This document shows positions 45,735 to 57,500 of a stretch of DNA of 64,000 bases, in pieces. The stretch spans positions 4,908,321-4,972,320 of the forward strand of contig OU744454.1 in the NCBI GenBank assembly GCA_916610825.1. The letters are read 5' to 3'. The position numbers were made by a program, and so were the translations under genes. Origin of the DNA: Haliclystus octoradiatus (taxonomy: Eukaryota; Cnidaria; Staurozoa; Stauromedusae; Haliclystidae). Every line of letters starts with the position of its first letter. The first letter of the stretch is position 1. The notes below the pieces were generated by a model. That model was not told where the DNA came from. It saw nothing but the letters and a program-made list of their open reading frames with translations, and made no database searches.

Positions 45735-47180
45735 ATGACCAACTCTATAGAACGCGACGAGCTTTTGAGGAGACTAGAAACTATTAATGGATTTAAAGAA
45801 AAGAGAAAACTGCTTTTAATTCTTTTTACATGGAGAATATTTCTGCAAGGAATGGAATATTCAATTATATTCCCAACAGCTTGGCTTTATTTAAAAACGT
45901 TGAATTCTCCAATTTGGTTTTTAGGAGTTGTCTTAGCTGCTATGCATGTCACTGGATTAATATTTTTGCCAATATTTGGACGTATTTTTGACACGACAAG
46001 ACGTTTACGATCTTTAGTTTTAATTACAAATGCATTTGAAGTAATAGGAAACATAATATATTCATTAAATATCTCGATGTATTTCCCATTAGTCGGTAGA
46101 CTGCTTGCTGGAGTAGGAGAGTCGTTTGTTAGCGTCGCTGCTGCAGAAGTATCGTTAATATACCAGACATCGGATCGGACGAAGATTTTTACGATAATCG
46201 AAAGTGGTCGAATCGTTGGTGCTATGATTGGACCGATTTTGAACTTTGGTTTAGAGAACGTGGAGATTTACATAGGTAAGGCACATATATTTTATGGTAA
46301 TTCACCCAGTATTTTCATGACTTTATTATGGATTATTACGATAATTGCATGTCAAGTTATGCTTGTCGATTTATCGAGATCGATCGATTACCGAGGAATT
46401 GAAGGAGTTCGAAAACTCTTAAATCACAATAGATTCGATTCAAGCAACAATTCCAAACAAGAATTATTTAAATCAAATTATGAATTTGACTATAATAATA
46501 TGGACGATAAGAATTTATCAATCATTGGATTAAAAGATGAATTATTTCGTATAGAATATTTTGTGATTTTTTTGGCGAATGGTTTTACTTTATTTATTCA
46601 AACTTCATTAGATCCTATTGTTCCCTTGATAGCTAAAGAAACATTACAATGGCCAGAATGGCATTTAACATCATATTATACCATGGGTGGTATCTGTGTT
46701 GCATCGGCAATAATATGGCTTTATATATTTGGTTCACGTTTTGGTAATGTTACCATTATGACGTTATCAATTTCTATCAAAATAATTGTATCAATTCTAT
46801 TATTTTCTATGTATTTTATTCATAATAATACAAAATTACTAACAATTATTTATACATTTTTGGTAATATTCATTGGATTTTGTTTACCCTGGAATTTAAT
46901 TATTGGTAAAACACTTTGTATACAAATGACACGTAAAAAGTATCGAGGATTAATTTCTGGATTATTTTTTTCATTTACAAAGATATGTATTGTATTTGGA
47001 TCCATTTTTGGTGGTATAATATTTCATCGGTTAGATATACTTGGTATTATTTCGGCTGTTATATGTGTTGCTGTGATAACAGGACTGCAACTATCAAAGA
47101 AAAAGGTTAACGAAAGGGTTAATTTCGCACAAAGTGAACTTCAGAATGATCCAAATGATGGGTTATACGAGGAAATATAA
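45735..47180 (+). CDS. MFS transporter, MFSD8/CLN7-like, copy 2 (intronless)
   Basis: Single-exon frame of 481 residues, about 90% identical by eye to the protein at 40181-41614 over almost the whole length. It conserves the ERDELL dileucine-type signal, motif A (GRIFDTTRRLR), and all membrane segments. Differences concentrate in the central cytosolic loop (residues ~245-275, around SSNNSKQELFKSNYEF) and the last ~20 residues. The first ~450 bp are almost unchanged between copies. The 5' flanks are dissimilar, while similarity continues past the stop. A second functional lysosomal-type transporter is likely; nothing disables it. Confidence 0.88.
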   Translation: MTNSIERDELLRRLETINGFKEKRKLLLILFTWRIFLQGMEYSIIFPTAWLYLKTLNSPIWFLGVVLAAMHVTGLIFLPIFGRIFDTTRRLRSLVLITNAFEVIGNIIYSLNISMYFPLVGRLLAGVGESFVSVAAAEVSLIYQTSDRTKIFTIIESGRIVGAMIGPILNFGLENVEIYIGKAHIFYGNSPSIFMTLLWIITIIACQVMLVDLSRSIDYRGIEGVRKLLNHNRFDSSNNSKQELFKSNYEFDYNNMDDKNLSIIGLKDELFRIEYFVIFLANGFTLFIQTSLDPIVPLIAKETLQWPEWHLTSYYTMGGICVASAIIWLYIFGSRFGNVTIMTLSISIKIIVSILLFSMYFIHNNTKLLTIIYTFLVIFIGFCLPWNLIIGKTLCIQMTRKKYRGLISGLFFSFTKICIVFGSIFGGIIFHRLDILGIISAVICVAVITGLQLSKKKVNERVNFAQSELQNDPNDGLYEEI

Positions 47181-47918
47181 AAATATTTATCAGAATTTTC
47201 TATGGTGATGATTTTAGTACAATTAATAACATAGTTAGGCTTATGCAACGTTTCGGATTTGATTGAGCGTCCATTCCATGTGAAGCGGCGGATGAATACT
47301 AAAAGCGGCGGACGAAACGTTGCGTAAATAACTTAGTTGTGTATTTATTTTGTACATGTTTTTTTAAATGTGTGACAAATCCATCAACTCAGAATTGATA
47401 AAGTATATTGTAATAGAGCAATCCAATGCTTCAGCTATTGCCGACCATGTCTAAATTTTATTTGAGGCCTTATCTTCCTAAGTTTTTATGAAGTGTTTTG
47501 TGGAAGTTTTGTCGAGAATTTCCCGCAGCTTTTCTTTGTTCTCTTAACCATCATATGTTAATTTCAATTACATCTATCAAATGTACAAATGTGGAATCGG
47601 AGAGCTCTTACATCGTCTAACAGGAATTTTGCGGCTGAAATTTGTAGGATTTAATTTTTTCATTCTTGCATTTTATCAAGTCAGCTTGGGTTGTATACGT
47701 CACATTTTGCCTTCTTAATCCATCGTTTTGACGCAACGATTGACTCGAACATTGTGACGTCAAAGTATTCATTACGATCTTCAAAGCATCTTCAAAATAC
47801 AAGTAGCGACATCACCAGCTAACAGCAAAAGAAATCACTATACAGTATCTACAATTACCAGAAATATAACGTAATTTACAATCAATAATAACTTTGGAAA
47901 TCATACTATACAGCAGAA

Positions 47919-48217
47919 ATGCGTGGCGTGGTATTACTTGGAGCATGTGTTGCCGGCATTGCTGGCTATTTAGCGTACAATTATTTTTATGGAGAAAACG
48001 ATAACGAAGTAGACGGAAATCAAAGAGATAGTGACACTGATGTAGTAAGTGAATCATTAAAATACTCTTATTCTCACAGTACTTATATATACATGATTCC
48101 GTAGTTTTTGTATTTTTATTTTATATTCACAGTACTTTGATGCAGTGGATGGGGAACCTGGACCTGTCCAACAAAAACCAACATACTGCGGTTTCAGGGC
48201 GGGCTTCTTGCTTCAAT
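47919..48217 (+). CDS. unrecognised small membrane protein, first two exons (partial)
   Basis: Exon 1 (47919-48044) starts with ATG and encodes an N-terminal hydrophobic segment (residues ~3-22, VVLLGACVAGIAGYLAYNYF) and an acidic stretch. A clear GTAAGT donor follows. Exon 2 (48133-48217), after an ATTCACAG acceptor, adds YFDAVDGEPGPVQQKP and FRAGFLL in frame and ends at a GTAAGT donor with a split codon. No continuing exon with the right phase was found. The topology is a signal-anchor or signal peptide; the family is not recognised. It could be a young or lineage-specific gene. Confidence 0.45.
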
Positions 48218-48412
48218 GTAAGTTCAGTATATATCAGTTCATATAGAACGTAGCTCAAAATCTCTCCTACTATAATATACTATAACCTGGACCTGTCCAA
48301 CAAAAAACAACATACTGCGGTTTCAGGGCGGGCTTCTTGCTTCAATGTAAGTTCAGTATATATCAGTTCATATAGAACGTAGCTCAAAATCTCTCCTACT
48401 ATAATACACTAT
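48155..48412. repeat. 129-bp tandem duplication including most of an exon
   Basis: AACCTGGACCTGTCCAACAA starts at 48155 and again at 48284. The copies stay nearly identical to about 48412, including the donor site. The second copy has no AG acceptor at its start, so it is probably not a usable exon. Confidence 0.9.
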
Positions 48413-48419
48413 AGTAGCT

Positions 48420-49190
48420 GGTTCTTCATTGTCCAATATATTTTTTTCCAAGTAATATACAGTATTAAAGATAAATCAATAATAAAATGAATCAAAAAGA
48501 GACATATTGTTCTCGCTACTCCGAGTTTCACGCCATACGGCGATCACCAGGCAAGTATCATGAGCACTATACCTACACAAGTGTGGACAACTTTACATCA
48601 TTTATCCAGTATTAAAGGTATAAAATTGGCCGGTGGTCTTTTCGCTCGGTCTTTGGATATAGTGCTTGATAGCCACGCTATCTTATGGCTTGAGAATGCC
48701 ATTCATTTTACAATTTTGAGGCTGCAAGGCGTGGTAGTCAATCGTATAAGATGAAAGAATGAAGAATATAATAATTGCCTTCACAAATTAAAGTAGATAA
48801 ATTAAGAAAAAAATAATAGTTAACTATTTTAATTATATTCTACATTAGTAATAATTATAATTAAACAAAAAGTCAATTGCAGCAATAAGTTTAATGTTTT
48901 TATTTTGAGCAACGTTTCTGTCAGTGTTTCTAACTGTCATAATGATATAAAAGAATCTATGTAATATATATACGAAAAATTAACAATTAATCTATTATTT
49001 GAACATATTTTAAACACCAGAGACTTGATTAAATCTGATTGTGTATTTAAATTGGGTTTCCTTTCCCGAATGTACAACATTTCATAAATTATGCAATCCG
49101 TTTTGTCTTTGCATCTTTCTTAAAGAGGTTTATATCAATTTTGTTTGACTTCATCTACCTCAATAATAATAATTATAAAGTAATAATAAT
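48420..49190. other. non-coding, A+T-rich
   Basis: No supported exon. A phrase at ~48515-48560 (GCTACTCCGAGTTTCACGCC, GGCGATCACCAGG) matches one at ~7695-7735 and resembles ends of the foldback family. Confidence 0.5.
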
Positions 49191-49194
49191 AGTT

Positions 49195-49314
49195 CTCAAG
49201 TTTCATGAATTTCACTGCGATCTTCAGACAGATTTTTTACTCAATCATTGAGTAAATGCAAAGAATGGAGTAAACATCTGTCTGAAGATCGCAATGAAAT
49301 GCATGAAACTTGAG
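49195..49314. repeat. foldback hairpin with family flank
   Basis: Arms 49195-49242 and 49269-49314 pair CTCAAGTTTCATG / CATGAAACTTGAG and GCGATCTTCAGACAGAT / ATCTGTCTGAAGATCGC. Downstream, TACTCTTTCACTATACCATA and TTATTATTATTTAC, then TCTGTCAAATGAAGACATAG, match the flank of the 15001 hairpin. Confidence 0.8.
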
Positions 49315-49598
49315 TAACAGTAAATAATGTGTATTTTTTTTACTCTTTCACTATACCATATTATTATTATTTACAGTTCTGTCAAATGAAGACATAGAGC
49401 ACTATATAGATAAACATAACTTTTAGAATTGTAAATTAATATACAGTATGTTACAAATAATATCTTTTCTATATCTTTTAGAAGCAAGAGCCCGTCTTTG
49501 TGTTTTGTGGTTGTACTTCGTTTGCTGACTTTGCTTTGTAACGCTGCGTAAAATACATGTAATGTAAATATGATCATGTCATAGTGATCGAATCACAG

Positions 49599-49796
49599 AA
49601 GAAAATATGGAATTATCACACTTTGGATTTAAATAAAAATGATGCAATCAAGTTGGCACAATCTAATCGAATTGTAGGAGAATTGGATTATGGTTGTAAA
49701 CAAAAGATTTCAGCATTGTTAAAAAATTGTGTTGGTCATATTACGATTTATTTTGGTGGCATTTCGGTACTCTCTGTAGGAGGAGGGATACTGTAG
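49599..49796 (+). other. possible terminal exon, unrecognised
   Basis: After a CACAG acceptor-like site, an open frame of ~65 codons runs to a TAG (KKIWNYHTLDLNKND ... VLSVGGGIL). Its phase does not join directly to the exon ending at 48217 (that join gives an immediate stop). No domain is recognised; it may be fortuitous. Confidence 0.2.
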
Positions 49797-52242
49797 TTTT
49801 AATCTAAAATCAATCGAAATAAATCAATTAAATATTTCTATTATGGATGTAGAGATTATTTATGGATCTGCAATTGAGGAGACTTCATTAAGAAGGATCG
49901 AATTGGCTGCTGGACCATCTCAAGTCATTTGATCGTTTCTGCTATCAGTTTTGACTCAAAAACACTTAGAGATGAATATAGACTCATTAATTATGGGATG
50001 TCATCAAGATATATGGTAGTAATTAAATGTTTATAAGAATTAAAGTCTTACAATTTTTAAGGCATATTGAAAATCTGTCAATTCTCGATTCAAAATTTTT
50101 TGCAATTTTGAAGAGTTGATGATCCAAGATATATCGGATATCGCATTGTAAAGAATCGGATTGCAGAATCAATGTGCAGATGGTATTCAAGTCAACAATA
50201 AAATCATAATGAAGAATTTGTATGAAAAAGATCCATCCATTTGGGGGAATGGTAGATCGTTTTGAAATAAACTTAATATTAATTAAATATCAAATTAGTT
50301 AATGAAAAAAAAGACGGCAAAAGATTTCAAGAGAATTATAATACTTCAATGGTAAATAACTGATCAATCATTAGTTGGGAAATGGACCGATCGCTACATC
50401 AGATTGGGAGAAAAGATGTACTGGGGATTTTTACTATGCAAATTCCTGTCTAACTTTCTTACTATGAACGTTGCTAATAACTACGTGCTGTATTGTTTCA
50501 ATTATCCAATGGGATTACGATAATTGAATAATAGAATATGTAGATGATATTTCAGCTAAAGCCTTTATCTTGATTGTGGAAATCTCAATGTAAATAGCCT
50601 GCATGATTTGAATTTGTCAATAGTCTTGCTATAGCATATAATAAGTACTCAAAGTGCATAATCAATAATCCATATAATAATAGATATTTCCAACATAATC
50701 AGATGTCTCATTGTTTTGTATCGTGTAAATAATGCGAAATTATATTAAGGGTCACCGAGTGGGGATTAAGTAGGGAAATAATCCCAGGACCCAAGCGGGT
50801 ATTGAAGCATTGAATAAAGAGGCCCGAGAGACTTGTTGCTGCCATTTTTGATTGCGAATATGAGATAGAACATTTGACAACATTATTCTAATGGAGCGAG
50901 GGAAACTTTTGAATAATGTCTTACAGAATCAAATTCATCTCATATTAGTCATAAAGAGATAGATTTAATTATGACGTATAGTAGAATAACACACATTTCA
51001 CTTGATTTATCTCTTTCCTCTCTTAAATGTAAATTTATCGCAAATAAATATTCAATGCATGGTCATTGACAATGACTTTATTAGATCCAAATGTTCTGAT
51101 TATTAAAGTTTGATTGTCTTGCTTTGATAAAACCTGACTAATTTTCTCATTATCAGAGACGTATTATACCCCTACACCCCTACGCGGAAAATTAATTTTA
51201 GAGATTTGAAAATAATTAATTCTTAACTTATGTCGTACGTCATTAAATAAGATTAGCAGTTACACCCAGTAAACATAACCTCTTCTTTTATATTTTTAGA
51301 ATAAATCTATATCCGTAACAAATATAATCCTATAATCGTGACACAGAATCATGTATTATATAGAAAGCATCTGTGCTTTGAAAGCAAAAAGTGTGTAACC
51401 CCATGTGATCGAGATTAGCGTATTTTAGCAGATGGTTTGATGATGAAGTAAATTCAATCAATATAGCACGCATACGTTCAAAAAATTGACTCGACGTCAC
51501 GATCAGACGAACACGCCTTGACCTAGGAAGCTCACTAATATCCACGCATTATCCAAATGCCTCAAACTTATGCTGATATGTAATGACCTGAACATTTTTG
51601 AAAATTAGAAATACATAGAAATTAAAGTTTGATATGGTTGCTGCGATTGTGGGAAAATTCATGTAATGTAGTGCCCCATTGTCTCCATTGTGGCCCCCAG
51701 GTGCACCCATCGTGACACAACAGCAGATGCTATATCATGGTGTGTGTGTCTGTGTGAGAAAGATCTATTATTAATTTTGAAATCCACACTTACTTACATT
51801 ATCTCAATAACACGAAACTACAATTATAAACAACATTATGATCTTTTCCAATCATGTTTGGATGAGTATAGTTCAAAGCGTTTGTACATCAGAATTATTA
51901 ATAATAAAAATTAACGCTCTATAATTCAGACTCCTTAAAATCAAAATACAACATGGCTAGTCCATGACAACTATTATTCGTAATCTTCACATGAACAGTG
52001 GCAAAGTAATTGAGTCATAACAAAAGTAAATCCAATCATATTTTGATTTATGCAATCAAATTAAAATTCAATTTCAAATATTGAGGCTTTCAATCTAAAT
52101 TCGAAATGTTTGGTGTACATATATATCATATTCTCAAAACCTATCGTTATTTTGAAGAACTTCCTGAAGAAACTTTGACTTTGGCTATATGTAAAATTTG
52201 TCCCTTAATAAACACGCTGGATACTGCTTAAAGGGTAACATC

Positions 52243-52522
52243 CCGGGGGGTAACTTCCATACTTTTGGTATACGGGGACGTCCAAATATTAAAGCGTACT
52301 TTTTCAAAATCCAGAAAATATTTTTAGGGTATGCTTAGTCATGAAAAAGTTTTTTGCCTATGAATTTTTTTTTCATTTGTTTCGGTTAAATCTGCCATTC
52401 ATGAAAATATTATTCGGGGTATCTTTTCCATTATGTGAAACATTTTTATTGTCATTCTGCCAAAGTTCCATTTGAACGACCCTAACAAAGCGCAATGGAA
52501 GTTACCCCCCACCCGGGGGTGA
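52243..52522. mobile_element. family C element, near-intact
   Basis: It starts CCCGGGGGGTAACTTCCATA and ends AATGGAAGTTACCCCCCACC followed by CGGGGGT: inverted termini of ~20 bp. The interior GGTATACGGGGACGT and CATTCTGCCAAAGTTCC match 15294-15612. Confidence 0.8.
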
Positions 52523-52639
52523 CATCAATCATTATCAATCAATATTTTTCCTGTAAACTGTAATTGTAATCATTTATTGTCTTCCATTGTCTTTTTTGCA
52601 ATGATGGAAATAAATGTCTCAATCTATCCATCTATATAG

Positions 52640-52978
52640 TAGGTAAAACTCCAGCTGAGAAATATACTTTTTGGGTATGAAATTTTAGAATATTAAACGG
52701 TTTGGGTCCCATTTCGATTTTCTAGAGAATTTGGGAAAATTCTGAATTTGAAGGCTGAAAACTGAAAACTGGATTTGCATTTTTACTCTTAGAAAGGAAG
52801 CATCCCGCATATAGTCTATGGAAGCACCCTCCTTGGATTTTTGGGTAGCATTTTCAAGTTTTAAACTTTAAACAATTTGGGTAGCTTTTAGTGGATTTTA
52901 GGGACTTTCGGGTATTTCACATTTTTCCAAAGTGGCAACCCCCATCAATGCGGCACATGGAGTTACTCCCCCCAATAA
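52640..52978. mobile_element. family C relative
   Basis: It starts GGTAAAACTCCAGCTGAGAA and ends GGAGTTACTCCCCCC, with TTTTCCAAAGTGGCAACCCCC. It is the inverse orientation of the subtype at 42649-42956. Confidence 0.65.
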
Positions 52979-53559
52979 CTAGTACCAGCAATATAATACT
53001 AAAGAAGAACAATAATTTCATTTAATTAGAAATCAAAATTATAAACACAAGTTAATTTGAATGAAGCAGGTGAAATTATATAAATAAGATTAAAATTGTT
53101 ACACGCTAAGCTACTTAATGAAAATTGACAGATTTTTTGTTTTCAAATATGATTTGAACTGCAACTCATTTATATTATGAATTTAGTCAAAATGAAGCAG
53201 ATTCGTCGCGAATGTTATATTCTGTGTGAGAGAGGTGTAACAACCTCAAAATTAGAACTATATACAGTAGTACGATTTGAGTTTATTCAGAAAAAAATCC
53301 ATTGTCGGTATCATTTTGTTTCTCCACTGAAGACAATAATTGTAGAAAAAAATATAAATTTTAAAGAAAACTTATGCATAGATCTAGAACGACAATAATT
53401 CAATATACTTTGGCCTAACGAATGGGTACATTCTATGGCGGCTTTGTGTATATGTTTGGTTGCAAAGGTTTAAAGTAAACCTTATTTCATGGAGTTATTT
53501 GTTTGAGATCGATTTTTCATTGTGAAAGGATTGGACTATTCCCCTGGTAATCAATTTTA

Positions 53560-53770
53560 CCCCTGAAACGCCTTAGGACCGAAGAATTTAAGACCATTGT
53601 CGTTTAAGATTGAAAAATTTAAAACCGTTGAAATTTAAAAGCAAAAGATTTGTGATAAACAAGTACGTCGGAAGATTTCTGACCAAAAGGTTCAGACTGA
53701 AAAGTTTAGGATTGAAAGTTTAAGGCAAAAGATTTGAAATGAAGAAAAGTTTAAATCCGAATAGTTCAAT
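53560..53770 (+). repeat. decayed purine-rich minisatellite
   Basis: Loosely repeated AAGATTTAAGACCG / GAAAAGTTTAGGATTG units of roughly 18-22 bp. The period is irregular and the copies strongly diverged. Confidence 0.5.
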
Positions 53771-54471
53771 GCCGAAAATGATTTTGAGTCACCTTGAACA
53801 ACTCGAGAAAAGGGAGTTTAGTACCAACGTTCAATTTACATCTATAAAATATATAAGCGAGTTATGTATGTCCTATATTAGAAGTATGATATTAGCCTGT
53901 ACAGATAACCCGGGGGGAATGGGAATTGGGTAACGACATTAATTATACAACATTGTATATCCAAAAATATAACGTGACAGAATTGAGCACAATCTCAATT
54001 GCTATTAGGTATGATATTATTATCATTATCTTATTATAGAGTTACATTCATTTTAAACGTTGTAATATTGAAATTATAAAGGACACTGTACGTACTTTAT
54101 ATTTATGGTTACCCCATGAACAAATAAAAACGTGAGCAGATTTCAAGAGCATGTGACACTTGAAGCAGATGATAAAATGCTCTCTTAATGATAATTATAT
54201 CTTGTTATCAACGTCACTGTCAGTTTAATCACGGCTGTATTATTGTATTTCTTTGAGCATATGGAGCGCACTTAATCCATTACAATCATAAATTATTGAC
54301 ATTTTGTGATGAAAACCCTATAAAATATGGCGAGCAAGTCAAACACAAATCACCAGATGTGCAACGTACAACTAACTCGTATAAAGCGAAAACAATTTCT
54401 AGCAGATTTCATCAATATAGAGATATAGACTTTGCGGCTTGTCATTGAAGAAAATTCACTGATTACATACC

Positions 54472-55281
54472 ATGGAAAAACACACTCGAATAATTCTCTG
54501 GACTGCACCGCGTTGTATATCAACAGCTTTTGAAAGATCAATTATTGAGATAAATGGTACAAAAGTATTACATGAGCCGTATTCAAATGCATATTACTTT
54601 GGTCCAGAACGTCAAAGTCGTCGTTATACAGATGACGCAATTAACGAAGAAGTAACTTATAAATCGGTTACCAATTTTATTCAAACAACTTATATTGATA
54701 ACAATACTGTTTTTATCAAAGACATGGCATATCATATTGATGAAAAACATCATGAAATTTTGACAAATGATTTCTTATCTACAAAGCATACACTTCTTAT
54801 TAGACACCCTAAAAAAGCGATTATGTCATTATACAAATCTTCTATTGATCAAGATAAAACTGGATGGGATCATTTCAATCCGATTGAAGCTGGATTTAAT
54901 TCATTAAAATTGTTATATGATGATATCAAACATTGCCATGGTTATGAACCAATTGTTATAGATGCTGATGATATTCTAACTGATCCTGAATATATTATGG
55001 AAAATTACTGTAAAGGTGTTGGACTTCCATACAATGAGAAAATGTTAAAATGGAACGCTGGACCTGTCCCTGAATGGAATGTTTGGAAAGGTTGGCATGA
55101 CGACGCTATAAATAGCACAGGGTTTACAAAAGTCGATGATCCAAAATCGAAAGAACTCTCGCGTCTGAAGAAAGAAACCGAATATATATCAATGCCAGAT
55201 ATAGTAAAGAAAACAATCAGAGAAAGCATGGAGGCATATGAGTACCTTTATGAACGTAGAATTAAACTACAAGAGAATTAA
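54472..55281 (+). CDS. P-loop sulfotransferase-like protein (intronless)
   Basis: Single-exon frame of 269 residues from the ATG at 54472. The N-terminal ILWTAPRCISTAFERS (residues ~8-23) fits the 5'-phosphosulfate-binding loop of the sulfotransferase fold. LLIRHPKKAIMSLYKS (from ~108) fits the 3'-phosphate-binding motif, with Arg111 and Ser119 at the spacing seen in PAPS-dependent enzymes. The fold and length match cytosolic proteins often labelled 'branched-chain amino-acid aminotransferase-like' in invertebrate genomes, which actually carry a sulfotransferase domain. There is no signal peptide or membrane segment. The acceptor substrate is unknown. It is flanked by repeats, with no operon-like neighbour. 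Confidence 0.85.
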   Translation: MEKHTRIILWTAPRCISTAFERSIIEINGTKVLHEPYSNAYYFGPERQSRRYTDDAINEEVTYKSVTNFIQTTYIDNNTVFIKDMAYHIDEKHHEILTNDFLSTKHTLLIRHPKKAIMSLYKSSIDQDKTGWDHFNPIEAGFNSLKLLYDDIKHCHGYEPIVIDADDILTDPEYIMENYCKGVGLPYNEKMLKWNAGPVPEWNVWKGWHDDAINSTGFTKVDDPKSKELSRLKKETEYISMPDIVKKTIRESMEAYEYLYERRIKLQEN

Positions 55282-55596
55282 AGTCAAAGCAAAAGCAACA
55301 CGAACAAATTCATTTTCATTTACTTTACCTTGAAATTGATAGTAATATTAATTTACCCTCTTAGATAATCATAAAATTCAACATTTTTACACTATGTATA
55401 TAGTTATATCCAGGCATGTTATTATTCATTACCGACTAGTCTTGAATGTATATCAACTAATAACGTGTACTCCAGAAATGTACACACATGAAATCCACAT
55501 AATATTCGATTCAAATATAAATGAATATTTTTCACAGTATAAAGGGACACTAATACTATATACGGAAGAAATTTAACACAATATTAATTACAATGT

Positions 55597-55602
55597 AATA
55601 AA
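55597..55602 (+). terminator. polyadenylation signal (sulfotransferase-like gene)
   Basis: AATAAA about 316 nt past the stop codon. Confidence 0.5.
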
Positions 55603-57218
55603 TACATGTAAATTCTAAACTATTGGTCAATTATGTGCAATAGATTATATTAGAATTGTATTCCTAATTTAAAAATACTATAAAAACGATAATAATTATG
55701 ATTATTTGAAAATTATCTTCATGTAAATAATTTGATGGATTGATTATATTTATCACGAATCTAGTAATAATATATGATGTAAATTGAAGTATGTAAATAA
55801 ATTTTATCTATAATATCTATGGATTTATGTATGCGTAAAAAGGAAATTTGAATATATGATCGTGGTCTGGTACCACATAGAAGCAATTGTTTTTATTACA
55901 TTTATTTAACAGTAATAATTGGATGCCAACGGGTAATTTTCAATCCATTAGGCTTGTTCGAAGAAAGTTGGTGCATAGACCATAAAAATGTTTCCGTCAT
56001 GAACTGGAAGATACTCTAAATGTATTTGTACAAAGGAAATATAGTTGAGCCATAATAAAATAATGAGTAAAAAAAATTATGCAAAAATAAGTTTTGCAAA
56101 ATTAACAAATTGCAAAGGCATCAAAAGGTATCTCTCCAAAATTTAAATGAATAAAGGTACCCTTTAATATTTCAACGACCTCCTTTACCAAAAGTTTGGC
56201 AGTTACTCCCCATCCCTGCAGGACGAAGGCAAAGTCGAAACCAAATCGTCCTCTTGTGCATACACATTTGGCATGTTTAAGAAATCCATTTGTAATACAA
56301 AATAATTTGTACTAGACATCTCCGTTCAGTAGTAATAGTAACATAAAAAGTCACATTATAAGAATGCCGTCCCTCTTACTCCTCTGAAATTAAATATGTA
56401 TCTTTAATTGATTTTAGTATTGATTTGCAAATTTTATTTTATTTTGAAGTCTATTGCAACATAATATTTTGCATAACTTCAAAACAAATCAGATCATATT
56501 TTTAACTTCATCATAGATCAGGTGCACTTCAGGCTTCACCAAGGAATGACTCATGCATGTATAAATAAAAAATAATAGTTATTAAACATTCAGTAACTCA
56601 TTATTATTTATCCAAGTACAATGTCAAAATAACTTGAAACCGTAATACTCTAACTTGATCATTACCGAACTGAGTTCAATAGTGAAGAATTTTAGACTTG
56701 TTTTCAATATAATTTTTTTTGTGTTATCTTAGCTTAGCCAGTTAACATTCAAATCTATACTTCCATCTGAAGCCGGTTTTTTATTTCAGTTTTTTATTTT
56801 GAATAGTATACGGTATTATCTAGTTTCTAAAACTCGTGTAAACTGCAGATTTCACAATAGACAGGAGTACTACCCTCTGTGGAAAAATCGAAGTTTGACT
56901 TCGTTCGACTGAGATTGGCAGTGATTAAATTAAACCACTTTCAGTGTGACAGCAGCATCTCAATATGGCAAATTTGTGACTAATCGTTATAAGACCGCTA
57001 TAAAACCGCTGTGAGACTACTAGAAAACACCACGAGCTTCCAAAGGCGTACCCAAATTGTCTGTGTATAGCTGATATTTACATCAGTGCTGATATATTTT
57101 TATTATTCAACGCTAGCCTCAAGCATCAAACAATATTGCCCAAAATAGGAGCGTCTTTTTATATGGACCTTTTCCTCCATGGAGAAGTATGAGCAATTAA
57201 CATCTGTTGCACTAGCCT

Positions 57219-57500
57219 GCGTGCAACCAGACGTTTTCATTCGTATAGTCCGTCTGCGTATTGGCACCGAGTATCCTGTACTAAGTGCTATTACTGAATT
57301 CATAATGAATAATTATTTACGTAGTGTGGACATCACTCAATGTTCATTATTTTTAAACACTTGGCAATTGTTCGTATATTCTATTAGCCAGTAAAAACAT
57401 GCTACGAAACAAGTGGTAGAGCAAAGAACATTCAGTACATCGAATTCGGGGCCAATGTGCAGACGGACTATATGAAGAAATGTTTTGTATACACGCATGC
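57219..57500. repeat. long inverted repeat, imperfect
   Basis: The outer arms share TATAGTCCGTCTGC on the left and GCAGACGGACTATA on the right. They extend through GCGTGC/GCATGC at the edges and GGCACCGA/GGGGCCAA-type inner text. The loop is ~130 bp. Confidence 0.65.

Larger units (their letters stand above)
49800..54471. other. long intergenic region, no gene recognised
   Basis: A+T-rich with only short unrelated frames. It holds two family C elements (52243-52522, 52640-52978) and a decayed AAGTTTAAG-type repeat at 53560-53770. Nothing else could be supported. Confidence 0.6.

Noticed and set aside
49849-49932. 28-codon frame starting MDVEIIYGSAIEE
   Set aside because: Tempting composition, but very short, with no splice support and no family match.
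53177-53398. 73-codon frame with Lys/Arg-rich sequence
   Set aside because: No recognisable motif, no splice context and no neighbouring exon.
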